Origin: Adiantum capillus-veneris
Lineage: Eukaryota; Streptophyta; Polypodiopsida; Polypodiales; Pteridaceae
Assembly (NCBI GenBank): GCA_014529385.2
Contig: CM043965.1
Span: 18,376,412-18,440,411, forward strand
Direction of reading: 5' to 3'
DNA: 64,000 nt
Below, one piece after another: positions 47,727 through 61,429 of the stretch. Each line of letters opens with the position of its first letter. Position 1 is the first letter of the stretch. Below the pieces are notes generated by a model. The model was not told the DNA's origin. It did not search any database and saw only the letters and a program-made list of their open reading frames with translations. Position numbers and translations under genes: made by a program.

Positions 47727-49675
47727 CAAAACTTGAAACTCACACTCAAGGACAAACCTTGAAGTTTATAGAGAGATGCACTCCAATTAGGACCCGGGAG
47801 CAGCCAGAAACACTCTTTCTCTCTCTTCTACCTCGGTAATCAAGTAGACACAGAAGCTCTCTTTGTCTCTCAAGTTCTTATTGGTGATTCCTTTTACAAG
47901 AGCCAATATTTGTAACATTCCCATCCCTCCTGCTCTAGTCCTTACATTCATCATTGTCATCATTGCAAACAACTATTTGTCTACTATCAACATTGCTTCC
48001 AAGTTCTTGCTCCTCTTTCAACCTAGTGGCACAGTGAAACTCCTTTTGTGGTCTCTATGTTTGTGAGAGTTGTCACTTCTAGCATATCCATTCTACAATC
48101 ATGAAGTTATCTAAGAGTCTTTGATCCCCACCCCTACAATCAATCCCCTTGATATATATTCTCTTTGTCATGGTCTCTTTGTGTTTCAAACATTCTCTCA
48201 CGCTCATGTCTATTGCAATCTCCATCACCAGGTCTTTTGTGTTATTTGCCAGCATGGTCACCATGTTAATTATCATCGTCATGTCGCTCATGAATACTAT
48301 GATCTCCAAGGAAAATGACACCAAGAATCGAAAAGGATGTCTTGATCTTGTTCAAAAGAATTTGTGCAGTTGTCTTTCTCACAAAAATGAGATTTTCCTT
48401 CTCCAAGAACAAGGAAAAGCCCCGCAAAATGCCTCCCCACAAACCTATTTACAAAAGAGGTTAATGTTACATTTTTAGTATTTGTGGGACGCGTGTTTAA
48501 CCTCATTTCTATCTTATTGCAGACATAGCGAGAACCACAAATATAATTGTCAATCCATGGGACAAAGATGACTCGACTAGTGCATAGAGGCTACAAGAGG
48601 CTGTCAATCTCTTGGAAAACAATAGAAAACTCGCATCTAACTCAAGCTACACTCAAATGACAGAAATCACCAAAATCTAGTCGCTAACCGACAAACAAAT
48701 CATAACCCTTACAGCATCAAACAACATCCAAACGTCACAAAATTTCTAGGACATGTTTATGACACCTAAACACACATGCTTATGGTCTCAAATCTCACTT
48801 TAGGTCAAGTGCAAAAAATGCTAGTCGTTTTCAACCCATGCATCTAAATGCTTAGGAATGATGCCCCAATACCCCACCTATGATTTTTAAGCTTAAATTC
48901 CTACTTATGAAGAAATTAGGCCACGGGTCGACGACGCCAAAAGCTATAGATTACCATGAAATGCTTACATCAATGCATAGAGCTCTTACCTACAGTTGCA
49001 ATGCAACAAACGGCATTGCAATGTGACAACACGAAGAGAGTAGGAAGCGCGACAAGGAGAGAAGTGAGCATTGTTAGTTCACACTGTGCTCTATTATCCA
49101 AAATACTTACAAAAACTGGCTTATATACATTAGCCAAGGTTTTTGTGGTCAAAACTAATAATCTAGGAGCTTTAACTAAATATAGGTTGATACAATCTAG
49201 AAGATTGTAGCCCCGGCTCATCAATTACACTGTTTATCTGGAAAGTAGGAGCTACAACATTCCCGATTCATCAAAATAATAAGTGTTTTCACAATAAAAG
49301 CTCCGAAAAATGTTATCCGCGTAAGATTTCTGCTAACAATATTTTTTGATAACCATCCACCTGTTCGAATCTTTTTAGTATCCTTTGCTTGTAAATGTAT
49401 GGGCACTACACTCGAAGAGCGAGCCATTTTCTTGGAACTCCTCTCTCTCATATGATCCCCCCCCCTAGCTCTAGCGATATCGCTAGTGGAGTGGGGTTTG
49501 CCTCAAACAAAGTGGGCGCCCTTTGGCCCTTGTGTGAAATGGCCCCAACTACCATGAGTCAACACACCAACAATCATTGTCGGACATTGTCGCCGACCTC
49601 TAGACCAATGTTATGTAGCTCTCACGGCCACCCACATGATGAGGGAGAGAGAGATGCCATGGCTAGGCTCCCCCA

Positions 49676-49736
<61 letters not shown>

Positions 49737-50700
49737 TTGATACTTATAAGGGGCGCTCGTTTATGGCTAAATACCCTACCATAATTACTTCTTGCCTCAA
49801 ATGTGGGATTTTCCACTTCCACATGGCAAATTTATAAGCTATGCACCCCCAATAGTTGGGAAAAAAACCATATCCAAACTTTATAAAACCCTTTTTTTGT
49901 TGCTGCTTGGAAACCCATAACTTTCAACTCCACTGCCCAATGATCCATCTGTAAAATCTTAGCAAGGCTCCATGGTGCTGACTTTAAAACCCCACATCAC
50001 CTTTGCAGATTCATTTTTTAAGGTTGTAAACCGTCGCTCCAAAAAAATGAAAAAAACCATCCAATCTCCAATTACCACTGTAACTTGCCTATCTTATTGC
50101 TCAAAACTTCGATCAGCATGTTGTAACTTCCAATGTGCTTTGTATGCTACATACAACCTCTAAAAACTCTAGATACCTTGAGAAAAACCTTGATGGCATA
50201 CTCTTCAAGGCAATCCAAGAAATGCAAAGCTGTCCCTCAACAAATCTTTATTTGCTCATAATTTGACCATTAGGACTCCAATTTCAAACCCTTGAAAAGA
50301 CCAACATGCACCACAAATTGAACACTTCAATCCTAGCATCACACATACACTTTGAGCCATTTCTACACTTCTTCATATGGTATAGATTTGAAAACCACCT
50401 TTTCCTTCCAACTGCAATATCTTGAGCACTAGACGTCCAATTAACAAGTTAGACCAACTTGAAGAGTACTCTAAAGGCCACCTTATGCAACATCATCTGT
50501 GAACTTTTAGAAGCTTTTAGGACCCAGATTTATTGGTCCTATAGCATTAGTTCTCGGCCCAAAATAAACACCAAAAAAATGCAGCTCTGGATACCTTCGA
50601 TTGTACTGGCCCCTCATACTTGCTATTGCACTGTGGCATGCACCTATATACGACCCTCGCTTGGATTATGTCTACTTCTAACTCTGACACTTTCTAGCTG
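45106..50700. other. 5.6 kb with no recognisable gene; small repeats
   Basis: I see only short frames without domains. Local features: a 42/40-bp tandem pair at 46,139-46,220 (GTTTTCTCTAAAT shared), (GA)n at 46,327-46,364, (CT)n(CA)n at 47,658-47,721, a palindrome CTAGCGATATCGCTAG at 49,471-49,486, and (CT)n at 49,679-49,735. It may contain TE families too diverged to read by eye. Confidence 0.55.
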
Positions 50701-50703
50701 TAC

Positions 50704-50778
50704 CAATGCACACAGACGCACACACAGACACACACACACACACACATATGCACATGACATTGGAAGAGAGCAAAGGAG

Positions 50779-50859
<81 letters not shown>

Positions 50860-50881
50860 GGAGAGAGAGAGAGAGAGAGAG
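50704..50881. repeat. compound (CA)n...(GT)n(GA)n microsatellite
   Basis: (CA)n at 50,710-50,746, (GT)21 at 50,780-50,822, then (GA)n with a few interruptions to 50,881, directly abutting the copia LTR. The CA and GT arms are complementary. Confidence 0.98.
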
Positions 50882-51073
50882 TGTTGGGGTATAAATCCCA
50901 ATGTGGTCGCCCAGGTAAGTGGGCGGGCCGCCAGGTATGTACACATATTCTTTTGTAAAAACCTAATAAGAACTCACTATGCTCTACACATTACAGTAGA
51001 GCGAGTTCACCATATCGTCGTGCTCTTCTTCTCGCACTCTCTCTCGCGTCACACTTCCGCTCGTACTCCTTCA
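50882..51073 (+). repeat. 5' LTR, copia
   Basis: TGTTGGGGTATAAA...CTCCTTCA, 192 bp; inserted at the end of a (GA)n array. Confidence 0.95.
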
Positions 51074-51075
51074 AC

Positions 51076-51087
51076 TGGTATCAGAGC
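51076..51087 (+). other. primer-binding site, initiator tRNA-Met
   Basis: TGGTATCAGAGC two bases after the 5' LTR: the usual plant copia site, unmutated. Confidence 0.95.
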
Positions 51088-52137
51088 TCAGATCGAGGCT
51101 CGGGGCAGCACTGCAGGAGGCTAGAGTCACCAGCTCAGATTGGAGTGAAATTCGACAGGCAAAGACAGGTGTGCTCAGAATTTCATTCTGAGGTCATCTC
51201 GGTCACCGTTTGGCTTCGACAAAGTTCTGCGCAGGTCATTTTCGACTACGTGGTCTCAACGGGTGCAGATCCGACCCTGCAAATTTGGGGTTTTCGGCCT
51301 ACGACTGCAGGTGATCAGGATATCGACACTCCCAGAGTGTTGATTTGTGGTTGTCTACACATCGAAGGACGGCTCACAGTTCTTGGAGGCGTGTCACATA
51401 CGACACGGGCGCATCTACACACAGACTGTAGGAGACATCCACTAGTTCATCAGGTAGCTTGTGTTTGCAGCTTGATATTCCAGATTTCATCGTGACATTG
51501 CAGGTACTTCCACATGGGATGTATTGTCAGAGATGATGTATGTCTGTTGAGGGTTTGCTGGCTGTGAGTCACGCAGCAAACAACCGCCGCAGCGGTTACA
51601 ACATACAGTGGGAAATTTGTGGATGTATGACTTTGTGGGAAGTCTATGTATTGTCAGATTTACTACAGCCTTTGTTGAGGGTCGCGTGAGGTTTTATTGA
51701 GCTGGGGGATTCTCGAATGTTGAGATCCTTTCGGTGATACAGGTCTTGGAGCGATCCCTTGAGCACCCTTAGATAGGCAGCTAGGATGTATTGACTGTGA
51801 GTTAGACAGTTGGGATTGCATCTTTGCTTTACTTCCGTTGAGGCATTGTCACAGTCTATGCTTACAGGACAGTGACAGGACAGTGAGAGACAGTACAGGT
51901 GCAGGACAGGTTTACCCGCAGCTTACAGTGTCAGAGAGATAGTGTTTTTTTTAGCTGTTTTTGGTCTGTTTTTTGAGTACACCAGAGCCATTTTACAAAG
52001 GAGACTTTGCCGAAATTTATGTAGAATCTGAAGCTTTCTTGGTTCATTTGACAGGTTGATATTGGTTCAGAGGTCAATTTACAGGGGAAACTCTGCCGAA
52101 TTTTTCCCAGGAAAGTAAACTACTGTGAAGCGTAGCT
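51088..52137 (+). other. long untranslated leader of the copia element
   Basis: About 1.05 kb between primer site and the gag ATG, with no stop-free frame over ~115 codons and several short CAGGACAGTGACAGG-like repeats near 51,870-51,930. Possibly a packaging or translation-control region; nothing specific can be assigned. Confidence 0.6.
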
Positions 52138-55100
52138 ATGGCTGGATCACAGGACACTGCTCTTTATAATATCAAGAAGCTGGATGGAACCAATTTCCCA
52201 TTGTGGAAGAAGCAGATTTGGCACGTGTTGGTACAAAAGAAGCAGATAAAACCTATAAAGCTCAAGGGGATAAAACCAGAAGATATGGACGAAGATGAAT
52301 GGAGCAAAATTGATGAATTGGCACTTTCTACCATTATGCTGACTTTGGCAAAAAGCGTTTGCTTCAATGTAGCAGATGAGATGTCGGCTTATCAAGCATG
52401 GTGAAAGCTTAGTGATCTTTATGAGAAACAGAGTGCAGCTTCACAGGTATACTGGCTTAAGAAGCTTGTTGACTTGAAGATGAAAGAAGGGACACCTATG
52501 TCCAATCATCTGAATGAATTCAACACAATCTATAGTCAGTTGTCAGCTCAAGGTGTCAAGTTTGATGAACCTGTTAGAGCTATGTTCCTGTTGATCACAT
52601 TTCCAGAAAGTTGGGACACTTTTTGCACAGCTTTGAGTAATTCTGCACCTCCAGATGGTTTGAACATAGCAGGTGTAGAAGGAAGTCTGCTTACTGAAGA
52701 AACCAATAGAAAGACAATGGACAAAGGCAAAGGAATAGCCTTAGCTGTCAGGGGAAGGACCAAAGAAAAGTACAAAGGTGGAAAGAGGAATCAGTCTTGT
52801 AGCAAGTCCCACAGTGCTAAAGGCAAGAGTGACATAGAATGCTACCATTGTGGCAAGAAGGGTCACATGAAAAGAGACTGCAGAGAATGGAAAGCAGAAA
52901 AAGGCAAAGAGAAAGCTGAAGACCATGGTGAGAAGAACAAGTCCTCAGTGAAGATTCAAGAAATAAATGTGACAAACACTGTTGCAAAGGATGACAGTCT
53001 AGTGTCAGGAGACATCTACTTCTTGAAGAATACAATGGACTCATCTCTTCTTACAACATCTGATGGAAATGCATTGAGTGACTGGATTATAGACTCAGGG
53101 GCATCACTTCATGTGTCTCCAAACAAGGAGTGGTTTACTTCTTATGTGACCACTAAAGATCATGTTCGGCTAGGCAATGGGCACACATGTGAGATCTTAG
53201 GTGTTGGAGATGTTCAATTGAAGTTTCAGAATGGCTCTTCTTTCACGCTGAAGAATGTGAGACATGTTCTCGCAATTACAAAGAGCTTGATCAGCACATG
53301 TTTACTTGATGATGCTGGCTACGTCACCACTTTTGGACAGAACATGTGGAAGATATCCAAGGGTTCTATGATAGTAGCACATGGAGTAAAGTCTGGAGGA
53401 CTTTACATGATTTATGTATCAAATGTCTCTAAAAATGTAATCAATGTAACCGAGCAGCCGAACGTTTCTTTGTGGCATAGCCGGTTAGGACATATGTCCA
53501 AGAAGGGAATGGAAATCTTGTCTCATTCTGGTTATTTGCCTGGCTTTTCATTTAATGATTTTGAATTCTGTGAACATTGTCTGTATGGTAAGCAAACACA
53601 GTAGCCACATAAGCGTAGAAGCAGTAGAAGAGATACACAGTTGGCACTTGTTCATAGTGATTTGTGTGGACCTATGCCTAACCTATCTCTAGGGGGAACT
53701 TCTTACTTTATGACATTTATAGATGATTACTCGAGGAAATTATGGGTTTACTTTCTTAAGCACAAGGATGAAGCGTTTAGTGTTTTCAAAACGTTTGTAA
53801 CACTTGTGGAGAATCAGAGTGGCAAGAAGCTTAAATGCTTACGCACTGACAATGGTGGAGAGTATGTTTCAAAGGCCTTTCAGGACTTTTGTGAGTCAAA
53901 AGGTATAAAACATGAACTTACTTCTCCTTACAATCCTCCTCAAAATGGTGTTGCTAAGAGGATGAATAGGACCATACAAGAGAAGGTCAGAAGTATGTTG
54001 TCTAATGCACAACTGCCAAATGGGTTTTGGGCTGAAGCTGTATCAACATCTGTTCATCTTGTAAATAGATCTCCTAGCAAGGTTTTGCAGAAGGATTCAG
54101 TGCCAGAGATGGTATGGTCAGGCAAAATGCCCTCATACAAGCATCTCAGAGTCTTTGGCTGTGAGGCATATACTCACGTTCCAAAGGAATTTAGGAACAA
54201 ACTTGAGCCAAAGAGTAGAAAGTTCATATTTCTAGGCTATGGTAATTCTGGTGAGATGGGGTACAGACTTTGGGATCCCAAATCCAGAAAGGTTGTCTGC
54301 AGCAATGATGTTCACTTTAATGAATCCAAATATCATTCTAAACTAGAGAGGGTTGAGGAGATTATAAGATTTGTCTTCCAACAAGATGGACCTGCACGTG
54401 CAAGACAAAATGTCAGGGCTCAAGAGGAGCAAGGATAGGATAGAGTGGAACCACAGGTTGTGGCTGCGCCTGAGCCACCTATTGTGCGTAGATCTGGATG
54501 TGTCACGCGACCTTCTGATAGGTTTGTTCCATGTATGAACTATGTCATGTTGACTGATTGCAATGAGCATTCATGTTACAAGGAAGCAGTGCAAATGAAG
54601 GACTCCGGGAATTGGCAATTGGCCATGCAGTCAGAGATGACAGCTCTACATAAAAACAAGACATGGAAGCTAGTTAAATTACCACAGGGCAAAAAGGCTC
54701 TACCTTGTAAATGGGTTTACAGGTATAAGATCACCGCTCATGATAGTCATCCAAAGTACAAAGCAAGGCTTGTTGCCAAGGGCTTTAAGCAAGAACAAGG
54801 CATTGACTTTGATGAAATCTTCTCTCCGGTGGTCAAGATGACTACATTGAGATGCTTTCTTGCATTGGTTGCCATATTAGATTTGGTGTTGCACCAAATG
54901 GATGTCAAGATAGCGTTCTTGCATGGTGATTTAGATGTGGAAATTTACATGCAGCAGCTAGAAGGGTTTGTTGAGAAAGGCAAGGAAGATTGGGTATGCC
55001 AGTTGTTAAAGAGTCTTTATGGCTTGAAACAATCACCGAGGGCATGGTACCATAAATTCCACAAGTTTATGCTTTCTCAAGGCTACAAACGTAGTGAGTT

Positions 55101-56118
55101 CGATCACTGTCTATATACAAAGAAGGCTAAGGATGGTAGTTGGCTGATACTTATTTTGTATGTGGATGACATGTTGATTGCTGGCAAGCACTTGGAAGAA
55201 ATTTCAGCTTTGAAGTCAAAGATGGCAAAATCGTTTGACATGAAAGACATGGGTGAGGCAAGTCATATCCTTGGTATGCGCATTGAGAGAGACAGATCAA
55301 AGAAGTTGATTTGGTTATCTCAAACAGAGTATATTGACAAGGTTTTGCAACGTTTCAATATGGAGAAGGGAAAGGCACTGAGTGTTCCATTGCCACCATA
55401 TGTGAAACTTAGCAAACAAGATTGTCCCGTGTCTGAGGAAGAACAGGCTAAAATGGATAAGATTCCATATGCGTCTGCAGTGGGTAGTTTGATGTATGCA
55501 ATGATTGCTACTCGCCCAGACATTGCATTTGCAGTGGGAGTAGTAAGTTGATACATGTTAAACCCAGGTAAGAAACATTGGGAGGCAGTGAAAGGAATAT
55601 TGAGATACCTGAAAGCTACAAAGAGTATGTGTATATGCTATGGGAGTTAGGAGCTAAGTGTAAAGGGTTTTACAGACTCAGATTATGCAGGTGAATTAGA
55701 CAACCGAAGGTCTACGTCAGGGTATGTCTTTACATTGGCTGGTGGAGCAGTATCATGGCGTTCTAGATTACAAGATTGTGTTACTCAGTCTACTACAGAG
55801 GCTGAATATGTTGCAGCATCAGAGGCATGCAAAGAATCAATTTGGCTTAATCGACTAGTAACAGATTTGGGAATCAAAGAAGAGATGCCTGTGTTATATT
55901 GTGATAGTCAAAGTGCTATACAATTGGCTCGCAATCTAGTTTATCACTCAAAGACAAAGCATGTGGATGTGAAGTATCATTTCATCAGGGAAATGATCGA
56001 GGATAAGCAACTTTAGCTTGTCAAAGTTCACACCACAGAAAATCCTGCTGATCTACTTACAAAAGGAATTCCCTCAGAGAGCTTTGCGCATTTTCGCAAG
56101 CAGTTAGGTGTAGGGTAG
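52138..56118 (+). pseudogene. copia gag-pol polyprotein, one register with six stops
   Basis: The ATG at 52,138 starts MAGSQDTALYNIKKLDGTNF, a copia gag start. In order: UBN2 gag; zinc knuckle CYHCGKKGHMKRDC (~52,840); protease DWIIDSGASLH (~53,080); GAG-pre-integrase LWHSRLGHMSKKG; integrase HSDLCGPM, LRTDNGGEY and NGVAKRMNRT, with Lys where the catalytic Glu should be; reverse transcriptase QMDVKIAFLHGDLD, LYGLKQSPRAWY and LILYVDDMLIAG (catalytic motif intact); RNase H FTDSDYAG, TEAEYVAASEACKE and CDSQSAIQLA. Stops: TGA 52,402, TAG 53,602, TAG 54,436, TGA 55,549, TAG ~55,648 and TAG 56,014; no frameshift. Ends just before the polypurine tract. Confidence 0.93.
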
Positions 56119-56207
56119 TACATCACTTCTCTACATCTCTTGTATATTAGCTTGTATAGTAGCTTCTCTCACACTTAAAGTATCACATTGGACTTTAAGT
56201 GGGAGGT

Positions 56208-56399
56208 TGTTGGGGTATAAAGCCCAATGTGGTCGCCCAGGTAAGTGGGCGGGCCGCTAGGTATGTACACATATTCTTTTGTAAAAACCTAATAAGAACT
56301 CACTATGCTCTACACATTACAGTAGAGCGAGTTCACCATATCGTCATGCTCTTCTTCTCGCACTCTCTCTCGCATCGCACTTCCGCTCGTACTCCTTCA
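56208..56399 (+). repeat. 3' LTR, copia
   Basis: Partner of 50,882-51,073, preceded by polypurine AAGTGGGAGGT and followed by GAGAG. Confidence 0.95.
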
Positions 56400-56404
56400 G
56401 AGAG

Positions 56405-58290
<1,886 letters not shown>

Positions 58291-58299
58291 GCTCACTGT

Positions 58300-59095
58300 C
58301 AACACTCCATGCCCTCCTTGTTTTTCCTCCCTTCATACTAAAATCCCTTCATTGTTTATGCTACCTTGGGCATCCAACTCTTGGGATTTTGGGCAGCCAA
58401 CAAGTCATAACATTTTGAGAGAGGCCTTCATTCTGCATCTGCTAAAGCCACGCTAAAGCTTTTGGACCATGCTCTTCTTGCGCATATCTTGCAATTAATG
58501 TACTCCAAGAGACAACATCTCAGACTAGAAGCTCAAAGATAACTTTTTGTGCTTTGTGAAGATGCCACATTTAGTGTATCTGTCAATCAAAGCATTTCCA
58601 AGCTTGACATGCTTTAATAGCAATCCCTAGCTAGCAATCTCAACATGAGTTTTTTGACCTAGATATCTACCAAGGCAATGTTGAACACAACTTATCTTTG
58701 ACAATTGCACTACATTTGGCATACATATCTGTTGAAGCATTGCCAAGCAAAAAATTTGGTATACATATCAATCAAGGCATTGCCAGACATAACATTTGGC
58801 ATACATATCTTTTGAAGCATTGCCAAGCAAAAAAATTGGTATATGGATTAATAGAAGCATTTCCAATCACCACATTAGGCATATATTTCAACTAAAGCAT
58901 TGTAGAGTACCACACCATTTCCATGCCCATAAATTACATATTCCTGCAAGCACTTGTTTCTCTATAAAGTGCATCGTTTTTGGTGTGAATATCAATTAGA
59001 GCATTTCTAAACACCACAGTCTTCTTCAATGCCACAAATCTGGTCAATAATTGGCATCCATATTGATCAAAATTTTCCCATCCGCAACATCAACA
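58300..59095 (-). pseudogene. PPR protein relic (PLS/DYW-like) with sub-repeat expansion
   Basis: The minus strand reads, in shifting frames, VFRNALIDIHTKN, VIGNASINPYTN and LLGNASTDMYAKC, each a version of the plant PPR signature (V/I)GNAL(I/V)DMYAKCG. These are followed at ~58,540-58,440 by DVVSWSTLIARYAQEEHGPK, and near 58,430 by QMQNEGLSQNVMT. This is the L/S-type PPR pattern of organelle RNA-editing and processing factors. The GNAxxDMYA segment is repeated about every 40 bp between 58,713 and 58,912, with further copies at ~58,569, 58,977 and 59,049, instead of every ~105 bp. Frames and stops show a dead gene. Confidence 0.7.
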
Positions 59096-59296
59096 TCCAA
59101 ATCAATCAAAACATCAATAATCAGATCATTTTTCACCCAATACCCTATAACCAAGTTGATAGCAGATGCCATTAAATTTTCTTGGGGTGGTGATACAGTA
59201 AAAAAACCTGTGTCCTATTTGAATTTCCCCTTGTGGTCATGACATCCACCCCTTTGAACGTGCACATCCTTTGGCCTGTGCCAACCACCTTCTTTA

Positions 59297-60070
59297 TTAA
59301 TTTGCATTATCAAAAGCTTCACCAGACAGATCGTCTGATGCATACAAATCATCACCATCACTTGGTAGATGATCTAAGATTTGATCCTCAAAATTGACCT
59401 CACCCTCCTGTTTCTTGAACAATTTAATTCTTTTCTCTACAATAGGCACTCTAAGCTCAGTGCCATGAAGCTCACATAATTTATATGTTGCATTGTCATA
59501 AGCATGAAGTACAACATACAGTCCAAACCAATGTTTGACCATATTTGCATAAAAGAGTATTGTTTTTCCACACTCTTGTCATAAGTACCCAGTCACCACA
59601 TTTGATAGCATAAGGCCATAGGCTATGCTTCTCATCAAATGCTGCTTTATTCTTCAATCGTGCCTCCTTGAGATTTGCTTTGGCTTGCTTGATATCTTCT
59701 TGATGCCTCTCAATTTTGTGAATATGTAAAGCAAGTAAATATTCTGTAGACATACCTACTTCCCATGGAATTATAGTCCAAGACATCACCACCTCCTCTA
59801 TAGGCATAATGGGTTTCTATCCATGCATCAATTCAAATGGCATAAAATCTGTAACAAAACTATGTATAGAGTGATCAAACCATAAAGCAAAAGGTAGAAG
59901 CTTATGCCAATCACCAATATGCCCTCAACATGCCTTTGCTAAATCCTTGACAATAGGTGGATGCCCTCTTTCACTTTTCCTATTAATTTCCTGATTGTAT
60001 GCTGTAGTAAGAGACAATTTGATGCCCAAAAAAGCAAAGAACTCACGAGCTTCATGTACATCTAGCTCTC
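59297..60070 (-). pseudogene. gypsy integrase C-terminal fragment
   Basis: Minus strand from ~60,060: REFFAFLGIKLSLTTAYNQE with a following SERGHPPIVKDLAKAC (core-domain Glu region), HIGDWHKLLPFALWFDHSIH and FVTDFMPFELMHG. Frames 59,807-59,496 (KQAKANLKEARLKNKAAFDE, GDWVLM) and 59,542-59,297 (FGLYVVLHAYDNATYKLCEL, HGTELRVPIVEKRIKLFKK) follow. This is the end of a Ty3/gypsy pol distinct from the Tat-like copy. One frameshift and a stop separate the pieces; no LTR was found beside it. Confidence 0.82.
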
Positions 60071-60855
60071 CTATTTAGTAGTGATTTACCAACAAAACAA
60101 TACCTGGAAATTACATCTTCAAGAAAAAAATTCACACTTCTCTCTTGTAGCAAAGCAAGAAGCCTTTAACCGGTAATCACTCCTAAAGCACGGTAAGAAG
60201 CTCTAAAATCCATATCCATGATCTCTTTTTCTCTCTACTGTGTTCTTTGATTTAATCAAGATTTTGATTTAGCTAACTAGGATATCCATGTCCACAAGAC
60301 TAGGATCACCTACATCCCTTAGCCTCAGACAAAAGGGTCGATGACCTAGGGCATTGCTGGATCGAGGGTGTTACCTAGATATTCTTTTTTGTTAGGCCCA
60401 TATATATGATTAGATTACATGGATAACACACTAAAGGTCTTGCCTTGGATTTGGACTACACCCAATGTTGGGTATCAAAGAGGTATGGCTCCTAAACTAG
60501 TATGGTTGGTGTTGATACCCTACCACCTGTTGGTATTTGGGATCCTTTCAAAGCTCGTGTTCATGGAGGGAGGCATAGCGGCCTCAGCCTATGTCAATGG
60601 CTTAGGTAGATTAGAGATGTTCTGGCTCACTCCTTGCAAAGTGAAATTCTCTATGTCCATAGTAGAGCGGAAGTGGATGGGTGGATCGGTTGATCCCTAC
60701 ACAGGGTCCAGTGCTCTGCTAGTCATTTTTTATTTTTGATGTTATGATGTACTTAGATTTTGTTATTGTACTAATACATGGTTGCTTGTCTCATTTAGAT
60801 GGGGCATTTAAAGATTCTCTTGTGTCTCTATGCACTCTACTTCACCCTTCATTAC

Positions 60856-60916
<61 letters not shown>

Positions 60917-61196
60917 ATATATTTGCAATGTAGTGTACACTTATATTCACCCTCCACATTGTTATTTTCTTGAGTATGTTTTCATTCATATTACACATTC
61001 AAAGGCAGCACTTGTCCTCCACTAGTCATTAGGTGCCTCTGCATGCATTCTCGCTTATGGCTTAAACTCCATGCTAGATCAAGTGTTGAAAACTCCTCCC
61101 CTATGAAAACTCTTCTGTAACTCTGATGTATATTGAAACTGTATAGAAGTGTAGATTGTATATTTTTTTCATATATTGGAGGGGTATCTCTCACCT
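60071..61196. other. unassigned sequence, possibly including a copia LTR
   Basis: A (CT)n(CTAT)n(AT)n microsatellite lies at 60,861-60,921. Because a copia-type primer site begins at ~61,197, the sequence up to ~61,194 (ending GGTATCTCTCA) may be a 5' LTR, but no partner copy is in the window. Nothing else is recognisable. Confidence 0.4.
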
Positions 61197-61197
61197 A

Positions 61198-61209
61198 GTA
61201 TCAGAGCCA
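61198..61209 (+). other. copia-type primer-binding site with one change
   Basis: AGTATCAGAGCC, the initiator-Met primer site with the second G changed, directly after a CTCTCACC end. Suggests a plus-strand copia relic starting here. Confidence 0.5.
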
Positions 61210-61429
61210 AAGGTTAGGTGGATAGCCTACAACTTGGTACTAGTCTGGTTAGTCATGCATCATGTGCGCATTCATGCATGCTATTTGAGAAATAATATTG
61301 TATTCACGATGCATTTATGAGTGACAGTGGTTGGTAAAACTTGTTTGAATTGTCTTTTTGTGTGGAGTGGTAAAGTGATTGAAGTGAAATATACATGTAT
61401 TAATAACTTCTTTGAATGTTTTAACCAAT

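Larger units (their letters stand above)
50882..56399 (+). mobile_element. complete Ty1/copia retrotransposon (Tnt1/Tork-like)
   Basis: LTRs 50,882-51,073 and 56,208-56,399 (192 bp each, five differences by my alignment), GAGAG target duplication at 50,877-50,881 and 56,400-56,404. Primer site TGGTATCAGAGC (initiator Met) is at 51,076-51,087 and the polypurine tract AAGTGGGAGGT is at 56,197-56,207. The interior has a 1.06-kb leader and one gag-pol frame in the copia order gag, protease, integrase, reverse transcriptase, RNase H. That frame stays in register from 52,138 to ~56,118 and is broken only by six stop codons. It is the youngest element in the window. Confidence 0.95.

Noticed and set aside
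45106-50700. Search for tRNA, snRNA or other RNA genes in the gene-poor stretch
   Set aside because: I found no A/B box pairs or cloverleaf I could defend by eye; a covariance-model scan would be needed to settle it.
58713-58912. Possible CRISPR-like or satellite array of 40-bp units
   Set aside because: No constant repeat/variable spacer pattern; the units encode degraded PPR signatures on the minus strand.
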